DNA from: Albidovulum denitrificans
GTDB lineage: Bacteria; Pseudomonadota; Alphaproteobacteria; Rhodobacterales; Rhodobacteraceae
NCBI RefSeq assembly: GCF_002973535.1
Contig: NZ_PVEP01000008.1
Span: 62,001 to 126,000 of the forward strand
DNA length: 64,000 nt
Direction: 5' to 3'
Below the pieces are notes generated by a model that was given only the letters and a program-made list of their open reading frames with translations, did no database searches and was not told where the DNA came from. Both the position numbers and the translations under genes were made by a program. Of this stretch, positions 36,390 to 45,300 are shown piece by piece (positions within the stretch are counted from its first letter, which is position 1; every line of letters starts with the position of its first letter).

Positions 36390-37385
36390 TTGGCAGCGAT
36401 TCCCTTGATAGAACTCTGGCGCGGCGGGATGTTGGAAAGCGTCCATGCCGGTCATGCGGTGATCTGCGACGAGAGCGGCGCGATTGTCGAGGCCTGGGGC
36501 GACCCCGAGGCGGTGATCTTTCCGCGGTCCTCCTGCAAGATGATCCAGGCGCTGCCGCTGATCGAAAGCGGCGCGGCGGAGGCCTTTGGTCTGGCCGAGG
36601 CGCAGCTGGCACTGGCCTGCGCGAGCCATAATGGCGCGCATATCCACACCGATCCGGTCAATCGCTGGCTCGCCGATCTGGGGATGGGCGACGACGATTT
36701 GCGTTGCGGGACGCAGATGCCCGACGACCGCGACGCGCGGAAGGAGCTGATGTGTTCGGACGCCGCGCCCTGTCAGGTCCACAACAACTGCTCCGGCAAG
36801 CATGCGGGCTTCCTGACGCTGGGCCGGCACCTGAAGGCGGGGCCGGATTATGTCGAGGTCGACCATCCGGTGCAAAAAGCCGTGCGGGCGGCGTTCGAGG
36901 AGGTGACGGGCGAGGCCTCGCCCGGTTACGGCATAGATGGCTGTTCGGCGCCGAATTTTGCGACCTCGTTGCATGGGCTGGGGCGCGCCATGGCGGGGTT
37001 TGCCGCCGCCAACCCCGAGGGGAACGCGCGCGAACGGGCCATGGCGCGGCTTTGGCGCGCGATGGTGGCCTATCCCGCGCTGGTCGCCGGTGAAGGGCGG
37101 GCCTGCACCAACCTGATGCGGGCGATGGGCGGCAAGGTTGCGGTCAAGACCGGGGCCGAGGCGGTGTTCGTGGCGATCCTGCCGGAGATGAAGCGCGGCG
37201 TCGCGGTGAAGATCCTCGATGGCGGGACGCGGGCCTCGGAAGCGGCGATCACGGCGCTTCTGGTGCGGCTTGGCGCGCTGGAGGCCGGGCATCCGGTCGT
37301 CGGGCGTTACCTGAGCGACCCGATGCTGAACCGGCGCGGGATCGCGGTGGGCGAGATGCGGCTGGCCCCCGGTTTCGCGGCCTGA
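36390..37385 (+). CDS. L-asparaginase, R. etli AnsA/type II-like (AnsII) family
   Basis: A protein of about 331 residues belonging to the AnsII asparaginase family, which is unrelated to the E. coli type. Hallmarks are ELWRGGMLESVHAGHAV, PRSSCKMIQALPLIESGAAEA, LACASHNGAHIH and VHNNCSGKHAGFL; the SxxK serine and zinc-linked cysteines are retained. It hydrolyses L-asparagine to aspartate. No ATG or GTG in this frame fits the family's N-terminus; TTG at 36390 with GAGGG just ahead is the best start (TTG 36405 is the alternative). No signal peptide, so cytosolic. Confidence 0.87.
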   Translation: MAAIPLIELWRGGMLESVHAGHAVICDESGAIVEAWGDPEAVIFPRSSCKMIQALPLIESGAAEAFGLAEAQLALACASHNGAHIHTDPVNRWLADLGMGDDDLRCGTQMPDDRDARKELMCSDAAPCQVHNNCSGKHAGFLTLGRHLKAGPDYVEVDHPVQKAVRAAFEEVTGEASPGYGIDGCSAPNFATSLHGLGRAMAGFAAANPEGNARERAMARLWRAMVAYPALVAGEGRACTNLMRAMGGKVAVKTGAEAVFVAILPEMKRGVAVKILDGGTRASEAAITALLVRLGALEAGHPVVGRYLSDPMLNRRGIAVGEMRLAPGFAA

Positions 37386-37386
37386 C

Positions 37387-37447
37387 CTGAAGCATGTTGC
37401 ATGAAAAGTGGGAGCCGGTTTTCGTGCTTCCCGAACATGCGAAATCA
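37387..37447 (+). repeat. Intergenic repeat family B, copy 1 (palindromic element)
   Basis: A 61-base element beginning just after the asparaginase stop. Its ends are inverted (GCATGTT 37392-37398 and AACATGC 37434-37440), and the centre reads AAGTGGGAGCCGGTTTT. The reverse complement of 42323-42381 matches it at about 90% with two one-base indels. It resembles palindromic intergenic repeats widespread in alphaproteobacteria. Confidence 0.8.
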
Positions 37448-37529
37448 AAGGGCGGGGCGCCCGTACCGGGCGCACGATCTTCCCCTCAGGCCCGCCGCTT
37501 GCGCGGCAGACCTTCGCGACGCCTCCGGC

Positions 37530-37553
37530 GGGATTATTTTTGCAACGAAGAAG
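37530..37553 (+). repeat. Intergenic repeat family A, copy 4
   Basis: This copy (GGATTATTTTTGCAACGAAG) lies just before the serB stop, between convergent asparaginase and serB. It is preceded by the conserved CCTCCGGC run shared with copy 3. Confidence 0.7.
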
Positions 37554-37562
37554 CCCGTGGGG

Positions 37563-38435
37563 TCAGGCGAAGTCCTCGACCGTGTAGCCCTGGATGTAGA
37601 GCAGCGCCGTCAAGTCGCCGTGATTGATGCGGATGTCGCATTGGGCGGCGACCGCAGGCTTGGCGTGAAGCGCGACACCGGCACCGGCGCGGTGCAGCAT
37701 CCCGAGGTCGTTGGCGCCGTCGCCGACGGCCATTACATCGGCATGGGCAAGGCCGAGGCGGGCGGTGATCTCTTCCAGCGCGGCGATCTTGGCCTCACGC
37801 CCGAGGATGGGGCGGGCGACGTCGCCGGTGAGGGTGCCGTCTTCGGCCAGAAGCGTGTTGGCGCGGTGTTCGTCGAAGCCGAGTTCCCGCGCCACGGCGG
37901 TGGTGAAGGCGGTGAAGCCGCCCGAGACGAGGGCCGCGTAACCGCCATTGGCCTTCATCGTGGCGAGAAGCTCCCGCCCGCCGGGGGTGAAGGTGATGCG
38001 CTCGGCCAGGACCTTGTCGATCACGGCTTCGGGCAGGCCTTTGAGAAGGCCGACCCGTTCGATCAGCGCGCCTTCGAAATCCAGTTCGCCGTTCATGGCG
38101 CGTTTCGTGATCTCGGCCACGCGGGGGCCGACGCCCGCCATGTCGGCCAGTTCGTCGATGCATTCCTGGCCGATCATGGTCGAATCCATATCGGCCAGCA
38201 GCATCTTCTTCCGCCGCCCCTCGGCGGGCTGGACGATGAGGTCGAGCCCCATCTCCTGCAAGCCCTGCCAGTTGTCCCATCTGTTCGCTGGCACGATTTC
38301 TACCGGGAATTCGGCGGCGATGCCGGGGTTGAGCCAGCGCGCCGTGTCGCCGCCCCAGGCGTTCTGAAGCGCCTCGACCGCGGCGGTGTCGAGATCGGCG
38401 CGGTCGGGATTGGCAAGCAGGGTCACGATGAACAT
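37563..38435 (-). CDS. serB: Phosphoserine phosphatase
   Basis: A 290-residue HAD-family phosphatase. Motif I is LLADMDSTMIGQECID (nucleophile Asp82, acid/base Asp84), motif II LVSGGFTAF, and motif IV AVGDGANDLGML. An N-terminal ~70-residue extension precedes the core, as in other SerB proteins. It carries out the last step of serine synthesis, O-phosphoserine to serine. The gene is divergent from serC across 252 bases, so serB, serC and serA form a complete 3-step pathway at one locus. Confidence 0.96.
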   Translation of the reverse strand: MFIVTLLANPDRADLDTAAVEALQNAWGGDTARWLNPGIAAEFPVEIVPANRWDNWQGLQEMGLDLIVQPAEGRRKKMLLADMDSTMIGQECIDELADMAGVGPRVAEITKRAMNGELDFEGALIERVGLLKGLPEAVIDKVLAERITFTPGGRELLATMKANGGYAALVSGGFTAFTTAVARELGFDEHRANTLLAEDGTLTGDVARPILGREAKIAALEEITARLGLAHADVMAVGDGANDLGMLHRAGAGVALHAKPAVAAQCDIRINHGDLTALLYIQGYTVEDFA

Positions 38436-38639
38436 GGTGGGCCGCTCCGGTGGTTTCGGGGTCTTTCGGGACCTCTAGTGCGAACCGGCGCGGGAGGCCA
38501 GAGGGGTTTCTGGCGAGAGGCGGCGGGGTGGTGGAGTTTCCGATAGTGGATGGCGTGTTGCGGATCGGGGCGCGAAAGCGACGCTTCGGCGCGATTTTCC
38601 GGCTTGTGCGGCGGTCCGGGCCGCTTTATCCCCGGCGGC

Positions 38640-38687
38640 GGGACACCCCTCCCCAACGAGGGGCGTATATCTGGAAGGATACCAGCA
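38640..38687 (+). promoter_or_regulatory. Structured serC leader, resembling the alphaproteobacterial serC RNA motif
   Basis: Just before serC, CCCCTC (38646-38651) pairs with GAGGGG (38658-38663), followed by a second small hairpin in which CTGG (38671-38674) and CCAG (38682-38685) enclose the AAGGA ribosome binding site, two bases before the ATG. Position and two-hairpin layout match the published serC motif, a candidate cis-regulator of serine genes. Ligand and mechanism are unknown. Confidence 0.6.
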
Positions 38688-39836
<1,149 letters not shown>

Positions 39837-39917
39837 CCCCTCGCGCGCCAAACCGAACATGAGGTCCCGGATCAGGTCCGGGACAGCGTTCCCCAAGACA
39901 TATCAAGGATTTGCCCC

Positions 39918-41513
39918 ATGGCACCCAAAGTTCTCGTATCCGACAAGCTTTCCGAAACCGCCGTCCAGATTTTCCGCGACCGGGGGGTCGATGTCGATTA
40001 CCTGCCCGATCTTGGCAAGGACAAGGAGAAGCTTCTGGAGGTGATCGGCCAGTATGACGGCCTTGCCATCCGCTCGGCCACCAAGGTCACCGAAAAGGTC
40101 CTTGCCGCCGCGGCCAACCTCAAGGTCATCGGCCGGGCCGGGATCGGGGTCGACAATGTCGATATTCCCGCCGCGTCGAAGAAGGGCATCATCGTGATGA
40201 ACACGCCCTTCGGCAACTCTGTCACCACGGCCGAACATGCCATCGCGATGATGTTCGCCGTCGCCCGGCAATTGCCGGAGGCCAGCGCCTCCACCCATGA
40301 CGGGAAGTGGGAGAAGAACCGCTTTATGGGGGTGGAGCTGTTCAACAAGACGCTGGGCGTGATCGGTGCGGGCAATATCGGCGGCATCGTCTGTGACCGG
40401 GCGCTGGGGCTGCACATGAAGGTGGTGGCCTATGACCCGTTCCTGAGCGAGGAGCGCGCCAAGCAGATGGGCGTGACCAAGGTGGAACTGGACGAGCTTC
40501 TGGCGCGGGCCGATTTCATCACGCTGCATGTGCCGCTGACCGACAAGACCCGCAACATCCTGTCGAAAGAGAACATCGCGAAGACGAAAAAGGGTGTGCG
40601 GATCATCAACTGCGCCCGTGGCGGGTTGGTGGATGAGGCGGCGCTGGCCGAGGCGCTGAAATCCGGCCATGTCGCCGGGGCCGCCTTCGACGTGTTCGAG
40701 ACCGAGCCCGCGACGGCAAGCCCGCTTTTCCACCTGCCGAACGTGGTCGTCACGCCGCATCTGGGGGCCGCCACGACCGAGGCGCAGGAAAACGTGGCGC
40801 TTCAGGTGGCCGAGCAGATGTCGGACTACCTGCTGACCGGGGCGGTACAGAACGCGCTGAACATGCCTTCGGTCACCGCCGAGGAAGCGGCCGTCATGGG
40901 GCCGTGGTTGAAGCTTGCGCAGCATCTGGGCGCCTTTGCCGGGCAGATGACGGATGAGCCGGTCAAGGCGATCAACATCCTTTACGACGGCACGGTCGCC
41001 TCGATGAACCTGTCGGCGCTGAACTGCGGCGCGATTGCCGGGATCATGAAGGCCACCAACCCGGACGTGAACATGGTCTCTGCCCCCGTCATCGCCAAGG
41101 AACGCGGTATCCAGATTTCCACCACGCATCAGGAGAAGGGCGGCGTCTTTGACGGCTACATGAAGCTGACCGTCGTCACCGCGACGCGGGAACGGTCGAT
41201 CGCCGGGACGGTCTTTTCCGACGGCAAGCCGCGCTTCATCCAGATCAAGGGCATCAATATCGACGCCGAGATCGGGCAGCACATGCTTTACACCACGAAT
41301 GAGGACGTGCCGGGGATCATCGGGACACTGGGCCAGACGATGGGCGAAAACGGCGTCAACATCGCGAACTTCACCCTTGGCCGGTCGGCGCGCGGCAATG
41401 ATGCGATCGCGCTTCTTTACGTCGACGATCCGATCCCGCAGCCGGTCATCGACAAGCTGATGAAGACGGGGCTTTTCCAGCAGGTGAAGCCGCTGGAGTT
41501 CGAGGTCGCCTGA
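39918..41513 (+). CDS. serA: D-3-phosphoglycerate dehydrogenase
   Basis: A 531-residue long-form PGDH. N-terminal catalytic and NAD domains are present (VIGRAGIGVDNVDIPAA; LGVIGAGNIGGIV; INCARGGLVDEAAL), with HLGAATTEAQENVA holding the catalytic His. The following ASB domain and a C-terminal ACT domain (TTNEDVPGIIGTLGQTMGENGVNIANF) allow serine feedback in related enzymes. It is the first step of serine synthesis. An intrinsic terminator lies 21 bases after the stop. Confidence 0.97.
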   Translation: MAPKVLVSDKLSETAVQIFRDRGVDVDYLPDLGKDKEKLLEVIGQYDGLAIRSATKVTEKVLAAAANLKVIGRAGIGVDNVDIPAASKKGIIVMNTPFGNSVTTAEHAIAMMFAVARQLPEASASTHDGKWEKNRFMGVELFNKTLGVIGAGNIGGIVCDRALGLHMKVVAYDPFLSEERAKQMGVTKVELDELLARADFITLHVPLTDKTRNILSKENIAKTKKGVRIINCARGGLVDEAALAEALKSGHVAGAAFDVFETEPATASPLFHLPNVVVTPHLGAATTEAQENVALQVAEQMSDYLLTGAVQNALNMPSVTAEEAAVMGPWLKLAQHLGAFAGQMTDEPVKAINILYDGTVASMNLSALNCGAIAGIMKATNPDVNMVSAPVIAKERGIQISTTHQEKGGVFDGYMKLTVVTATRERSIAGTVFSDGKPRFIQIKGINIDAEIGQHMLYTTNEDVPGIIGTLGQTMGENGVNIANFTLGRSARGNDAIALLYVDDPIPQPVIDKLMKTGLFQQVKPLEFEVA

Positions 41514-41534
41514 GCCGGGCGAAGTGACCAGGGA

Positions 41535-41561
41535 CCGGGCCGCATCATCGGCCCGGTTTCC
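41535..41561 (+). terminator. Intrinsic terminator of the serC-serA operon
   Basis: CCGGGCCG (41535-41542) pairs perfectly with CGGCCCGG (41549-41556) around CATCAT, followed by TTTC. It separates serA from the DMSP-lyase-type gene. Confidence 0.85.
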
Positions 41562-41573
41562 CATCTCTGCCGC

Positions 41574-41622
41574 GCGTCGAAAAGCGACGGGTCCCTGTCG
41601 CTTGCGTCGAAGAGCGAGGGGT
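41574..41622 (+). repeat. Two 19-bp direct repeats upstream of the DMSP-lyase-type gene
   Basis: Copies at 41574-41592 and 41604-41622 share 17 of 19 bases (GCGTCGAARAGCGASGGGT) with starts 30 bases apart, about three helical turns. They lie 50-100 bases before the next start codon, a place where a repressor or activator could bind. Function is inferred from geometry only. Confidence 0.5.
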
Positions 41623-41672
41623 GATTCTTCATCACATCTGCTTCCATTCCGCCCGCTGGACAGGACGCAGCG

Positions 41673-42281
41673 ATGTACAGCCCCGAATTCGACGCGCTCT
41701 TGTCGGCGCTGGCCGCACTCTACCGTGACGAGGGCCGGGATGAAGCGGCGCGCACCGCGCAGGCGCTTTTGACCACACCCGCGCCGGAGGCCATCGGCAA
41801 GCGGGAGGCCTGTGCCTTCGACATTCTGATCCGCGATGTGTTGTCCACCTCGGACATGGCGGCGGCGCGGGCGCTTCTGGCGGTGCAGGACATGATCCCC
41901 TGGGGGACGAACCCGGTGGCCGGGCAGATGACCGACGATGCGGCGGCGATCTGCGCCGTGGCCGAACTGATGGGGCCGGACGGGCCGATCCCGGCGCCGG
42001 ACCTTCGGCTGGGCCTGCTGTTCCAGCGGCCGGACAGCTACTACCCGCTTCACAACCACGACGCGGATGAAACCTATGTGATCCTCGCCGGTGAGGCGCT
42101 TTGGACCGCGGGGGAGGATGTCAGGCTGCGCGGCGCGGGCGAGATGATCCACCATCCAAGCCTGATGCCCCATGCGTTCCGCGCCGGGCCGAAGGGCTTT
42201 GTCGCGCTCTACCGCTGGAGCGGGGATATCAACGCGGCTTCCTACGCCTTTCTCGACGATCCCGCGGTTTTCGCCGTTTGA
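41673..42281 (+). CDS. DMSP-lyase-family cupin protein (DddL/DddQ/DddW-like)
   Basis: A 202-residue protein with a C-terminal cupin of the dimethylsulfoniopropionate lyase family. Motif 1 is YYPLHNHDADETYVILAGEALW, placing metal ligands at His127, His129, Glu133 (and Tyr135); motif 2 is LMPHAFRAG with His167; LYRWSGDI follows. Marine Rhodobacterales enzymes of this family split DMSP into acrylate and dimethylsulfide. Residues fit a metal-dependent lyase, but the same family contains proteins without proven DMSP activity, and no acrylate-use genes are adjacent. It stands alone after a terminator, and a repeat element follows it. Confidence 0.72.
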   Translation: MYSPEFDALLSALAALYRDEGRDEAARTAQALLTTPAPEAIGKREACAFDILIRDVLSTSDMAAARALLAVQDMIPWGTNPVAGQMTDDAAAICAVAELMGPDGPIPAPDLRLGLLFQRPDSYYPLHNHDADETYVILAGEALWTAGEDVRLRGAGEMIHHPSLMPHAFRAGPKGFVALYRWSGDINAASYAFLDDPAVFAV

Positions 42282-42322
42282 ACGCGCCGCATTGCGGCAT
42301 CCCGGTGCTTTGGCTAACCCAA

Positions 42323-42381
42323 TGATTTCGCATGTTCGAGAAGCACAAAACCGGTTCCCACTTTTGTGCAACATGCTTTAG
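42323..42381 (-). repeat. Intergenic repeat family B, copy 2 (inverted relative to copy 1)
   Basis: A 59-base element, nearly the reverse complement of 37387-37447. It lies between the DMSP-lyase-type gene and the metallophosphoesterase pair. The two copies thus enclose serB, serC, serA and the cupin gene in a 5-kb segment with inverted ends. Confidence 0.8.
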
Positions 42382-42411
42382 GGTCGCGGCGCAACGGAAA
42401 GCGGGCGAACC

Positions 42412-43152
42412 ATGCGGATCTATGCTATCGGCGATATTCACGGGCATCTTGCCAAGCTGCGCGAGGCGCATGACCTGATCGCCGAGGATCGCGGCATGGC
42501 CGGCGACCCTGCGGCAGAGGTCGTGCATGTCGGCGACCTTGTCGACCGGGGACCGGACAGCCGGGGGGTGATCGACTTCCTGATCGAGGGCATGGCGCGG
42601 GGTGAGCCCTGGGTCGCGCTGAAAGGCAACCACGACCGGATGTTCGAAGGGTTCCTGGGCGATCCCGATCACTACGATCCGGGCCTGCGCGCCGGGCTGC
42701 ACTGGACCGATCCGCGCCTTGGCGGGGGGGAAACGCTTCTGTCCTACGGTGTCGCGGGCGCGGGGGAGCGGATGCTTTTCGACCTGCACGACGACGCGGT
42801 GCAGGCGGTGCCTGAGGCGCATCGGCGGTTCGTCCGGGGGCTGGCGCTGATGCACCGGGCCGGGGACCTTGTCTTTGTTCATGCCGGGGTACGCCCCGGC
42901 GTGCCGCTGGATCGGCAGGCCGAGGATGACCTGCTCTGGATCCGGCGCGAGTTTCTGGAGGATACCCGCGATCATGGCGGTCTTGTCGTCCATGGCCATA
43001 CGCCGGTCGATGCGGTCACGCATTACGGCAACCGGCTGAACCTTGACACCGGGGCGGGCTATGGCCGCCCGTTGAGCGTGGTGGTGATCGAGGATGGCGC
43101 CGTCTGGCAGTTGACCGCGTCCGGGCGGGTCGAGGTCCGGCCACCGCGATGA
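42412..43152 (+). CDS. Metallophosphoesterase, PPP/ApaH-like serine/threonine phosphatase type
   Basis: A 246-residue metal-dependent phosphatase. The five PPP motifs are visible: GDIHGH (residues 7-12), VGDLVDRGPDS (40-50), KGNHDRM (71-77), FVHAG (154-158) and VHGHTPV (193-199). Closest are bis(5'-nucleosyl)-tetraphosphatase-like and small protein-phosphatase-like enzymes; sequence alone does not separate them. The stop overlaps the next start by four bases, and the next gene encodes another metallophosphoesterase, so the pair is made together. Confidence 0.87.
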   Translation: MRIYAIGDIHGHLAKLREAHDLIAEDRGMAGDPAAEVVHVGDLVDRGPDSRGVIDFLIEGMARGEPWVALKGNHDRMFEGFLGDPDHYDPGLRAGLHWTDPRLGGGETLLSYGVAGAGERMLFDLHDDAVQAVPEAHRRFVRGLALMHRAGDLVFVHAGVRPGVPLDRQAEDDLLWIRREFLEDTRDHGGLVVHGHTPVDAVTHYGNRLNLDTGAGYGRPLSVVVIEDGAVWQLTASGRVEVRPPR

Positions 43153-43997
43153 CGCCGCCGCCGCGCCTTCGCCGCCACTACGCGCCCGCCACGATGCTGA
43201 GCTTTCCGCGCCTGACCTCCCATAAGGTCGCGCATCCGGGCTGGCATCTGCCCGACCTGACCATCGCCGTCGTCGCGGACCTGCATGTCTGCATCCCCTG
43301 GACGCCGCTGGCCCGTGTCGAACGGATCGTCGCGGCGGTCAATGCGCTGGGCGCCGACCTGATCCTGTTGCCGGGCGATTTCCTGATGGACCGCAACCTT
43401 CCGGGCCGCGCGGTCCCGGCGGCCCCGATCATCGACCGGCTGGGGCATCTGCGGGCGCCCCTTGGCGTCGCGGCGGTGCTGGGCAATCACGACTGGTGGG
43501 ATTGCCACCTGTCGCGGCAGACCGATTTCGCCCGCAACTCTGTCGCGGAAGCTTTGGAGGGGAGCGGTATCCATCACCTCGCCAACCGGGCGATGAGGAT
43601 CGGGCATGGGGGTGACGCCTTCTGGCTGGTGGGGTTCGACAGTCAGGGCGCGCGCAAGCATCTGCGCCTGCCGGGGTTTCACCGGCCTGACGACGCTTTT
43701 GCCGCGGTGCCTGACGGCGCGCCCGCGATTCTGATGGCGCATGAACCGGACTATTTCGCCGAAGGCGACGCGCGCGCTTTTCTCCAGATCTCCGGCCATA
43801 CCCATGGCGGGCAGGCGAACCTGTTCGGCTGGCGGCCGATGACGCCCTCGGCCTATGGCGGGCGCTATGCCTGGGGCCATATCCGTGACGGGGCGCGGCA
43901 CATGATCGTGTCGGCCGGGATCGGCTATTCCGGTGTGCCGCTACGTCTTTTCCAGCCGCCCGAGATCGTGATGGTCACGGTGACGGGGGGCGGCTAA
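43149..43997 (+). CDS. Metallophosphoesterase, YkuE-like
   Basis: A 282-residue calcineurin-type phosphoesterase. Motifs are AVVADLHVC (residues ~40), LPGDFLMD (~75), LGNHDWWD (~115) and ISGHTHGGQ (~217), all metal-binding. A weakly conserved basic N-terminus (PRLRRHYAPATM) precedes the core, with no clear membrane anchor. YkuE-like proteins act on lipid-linked or other phosphodiesters; here the substrate is unknown. It is coupled to the preceding phosphatase gene by ATGA. Confidence 0.85.
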   Translation: MTPPPRLRRHYAPATMLSFPRLTSHKVAHPGWHLPDLTIAVVADLHVCIPWTPLARVERIVAAVNALGADLILLPGDFLMDRNLPGRAVPAAPIIDRLGHLRAPLGVAAVLGNHDWWDCHLSRQTDFARNSVAEALEGSGIHHLANRAMRIGHGGDAFWLVGFDSQGARKHLRLPGFHRPDDAFAAVPDGAPAILMAHEPDYFAEGDARAFLQISGHTHGGQANLFGWRPMTPSAYGGRYAWGHIRDGARHMIVSAGIGYSGVPLRLFQPPEIVMVTVTGGG

Positions 43998-44043
43998 CCT
44001 TGGCGGTGAACGCAAGACGGCGACCAGATCTGGAGGCACTGAA

Positions 44044-45222
44044 ATGAGCGACGACATCGTGATCCTGTCCGGGGCGCGGACGGCTATCGGCACCTTTGGC
44101 GGCAGCCTGTCGGGCATGGCGCCGATCGACACGGCGACCGTGGCGGCCAAGGCCGCGATCGAACGCGCCGGGGTAGGGGCCGCGCAGATCGGTCATGTGG
44201 TCTTTGGCCATGTCATCAACACCGAACCGCGCGACATGTATCTTAGCCGGGTGGCGGCGATACAGGCGGGTATTCCGAACGGGACGCCCGCGATGAACGT
44301 GAACCGGCTGTGCGGCTCGGGCGCGCAGGCCATCGTCTCGGCCGCGCAATCGCTGATGCTGGGGGATGCCGATTTCGCGCTGGCGGGCGGGGCCGAAAGC
44401 ATGAGCCGGGCGCCCTACATCCTTCAGGCCGCGCGCTTCGGGCAGAAGATGGGGGATACAAGGGCGCTTGACATGATGACCGGGGCGCTGAGCTGCCCCT
44501 TCGGCACCGGCCATATGGGCGTGACGGCAGAGAATGTCGCCAAGGAACACGGCATCACCCGCGACGCGCAGGATGCCTTCGCGATGGAAAGCCAGACCCG
44601 CGCGGCCAAGGCCATCGCCGAGGGGCGGTTCCGGGACCAGATCGTGCCGGTTGAGATCGCCTCGCGCAAGGGAACGGTGGTGTTCGATACCGACGAGCAT
44701 CCCAAGGCCACAAGCCTTGAGGCGCTGGCGGGGCTGAAGGCGGTGTTCCAGAAGGACGGGACCGTGACGGCGGGCAATGCTTCGGGCATCAATGACGGGG
44801 CGGCGGCGCTGGTTCTGGCGCGGGCCTCGGCGGCCGAAAAGGCGGGCTTGAAGGCGCGCGCGCGGATCGTCGGCTATGCCCATGCGGGCGTGCGGCCCGA
44901 GGTGATGGGCATCGGCCCGGTCCCGGCGGTCGAGGCGCTGATGAAGCGCACCGGCCTGACGGTCGGCGATTTCGACGTGATCGAGTCGAATGAGGCCTTT
45001 GCGGCGCAGGCGCTGGCCGTGTCGCAGGAACTGGGTTTCGATCCCGCGAAGGTGAACCCCAATGGCGGGGCGGTGGCGCTGGGCCATCCGGTCGGGGCGA
45101 CCGGGGCACTGATCACCGTGAAGGCGCTTTATGAGCTGGAGCGGGTGGGCGGCCGGATCGCGCTTGTCACCATGTGCATCGGCGGCGGGCAGGGGATCGC
45201 GCTGGCGATCGAGCGTCTGTAG
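44044..45222 (+). CDS. Acetyl-CoA acetyltransferase (thiolase), second copy
   Basis: A 392-residue thiolase with the acyl nucleophile Cys90 in [11 protein letters not shown], and catalytic [14 protein letters not shown] and MCIGGGQG. The sequence is of the beta-ketothiolase/acetoacetyl-CoA thiolase type used for polyhydroxybutyrate or for fatty- and amino-acid breakdown. CTGGAGG lies 8-10 bases before the ATG. It is a single gene ending convergent with pbpC; no phaB or hbd neighbour helps pin the pathway. It differs widely from the 2.7-kb thiolase. Confidence 0.93.
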   Translation: MSDDIVILSGARTAIGTFGGSLSGMAPIDTATVAAKAAIERAGVGAAQIGHVVFGHVINTEPRDMYLSRVAAIQAGIPNGTPAMNVNRLCGSGAQAIVSAAQSLMLGDADFALAGGAESMSRAPYILQAARFGQKMGDTRALDMMTGALSCPFGTGHMGVTAENVAKEHGITRDAQDAFAMESQTRAAKAIAEGRFRDQIVPVEIASRKGTVVFDTDEHPKATSLEALAGLKAVFQKDGTVTAGNASGINDGAAALVLARASAAEKAGLKARARIVGYAHAGVRPEVMGIGPVPAVEALMKRTGLTVGDFDVIESNEAFAAQALAVSQELGFDPAKVNPNGGAVALGHPVGATGALITVKALYELERVGGRIALVTMCIGGGQGIALAIERL

Positions 45223-45277
45223 CGCCGCGACCGGGCAGGGGGGCGTTGCCCCCCGTCCCCGCCGGGGACTCCCCCCA

Positions 45278-45299
45278 GAGTATTTTTGCAACGGAGAAG
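45278..45299 (+). repeat. Intergenic repeat family A, copy 5
   Basis: GAGTATTTTTGCAACGGAGAAG lies between the convergent thiolase and pbpC stops. A GGGGGGCG...CCCCCCG hairpin precedes it (about 45239-45254). Confidence 0.7.
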
Positions 45300-45300
45300 A

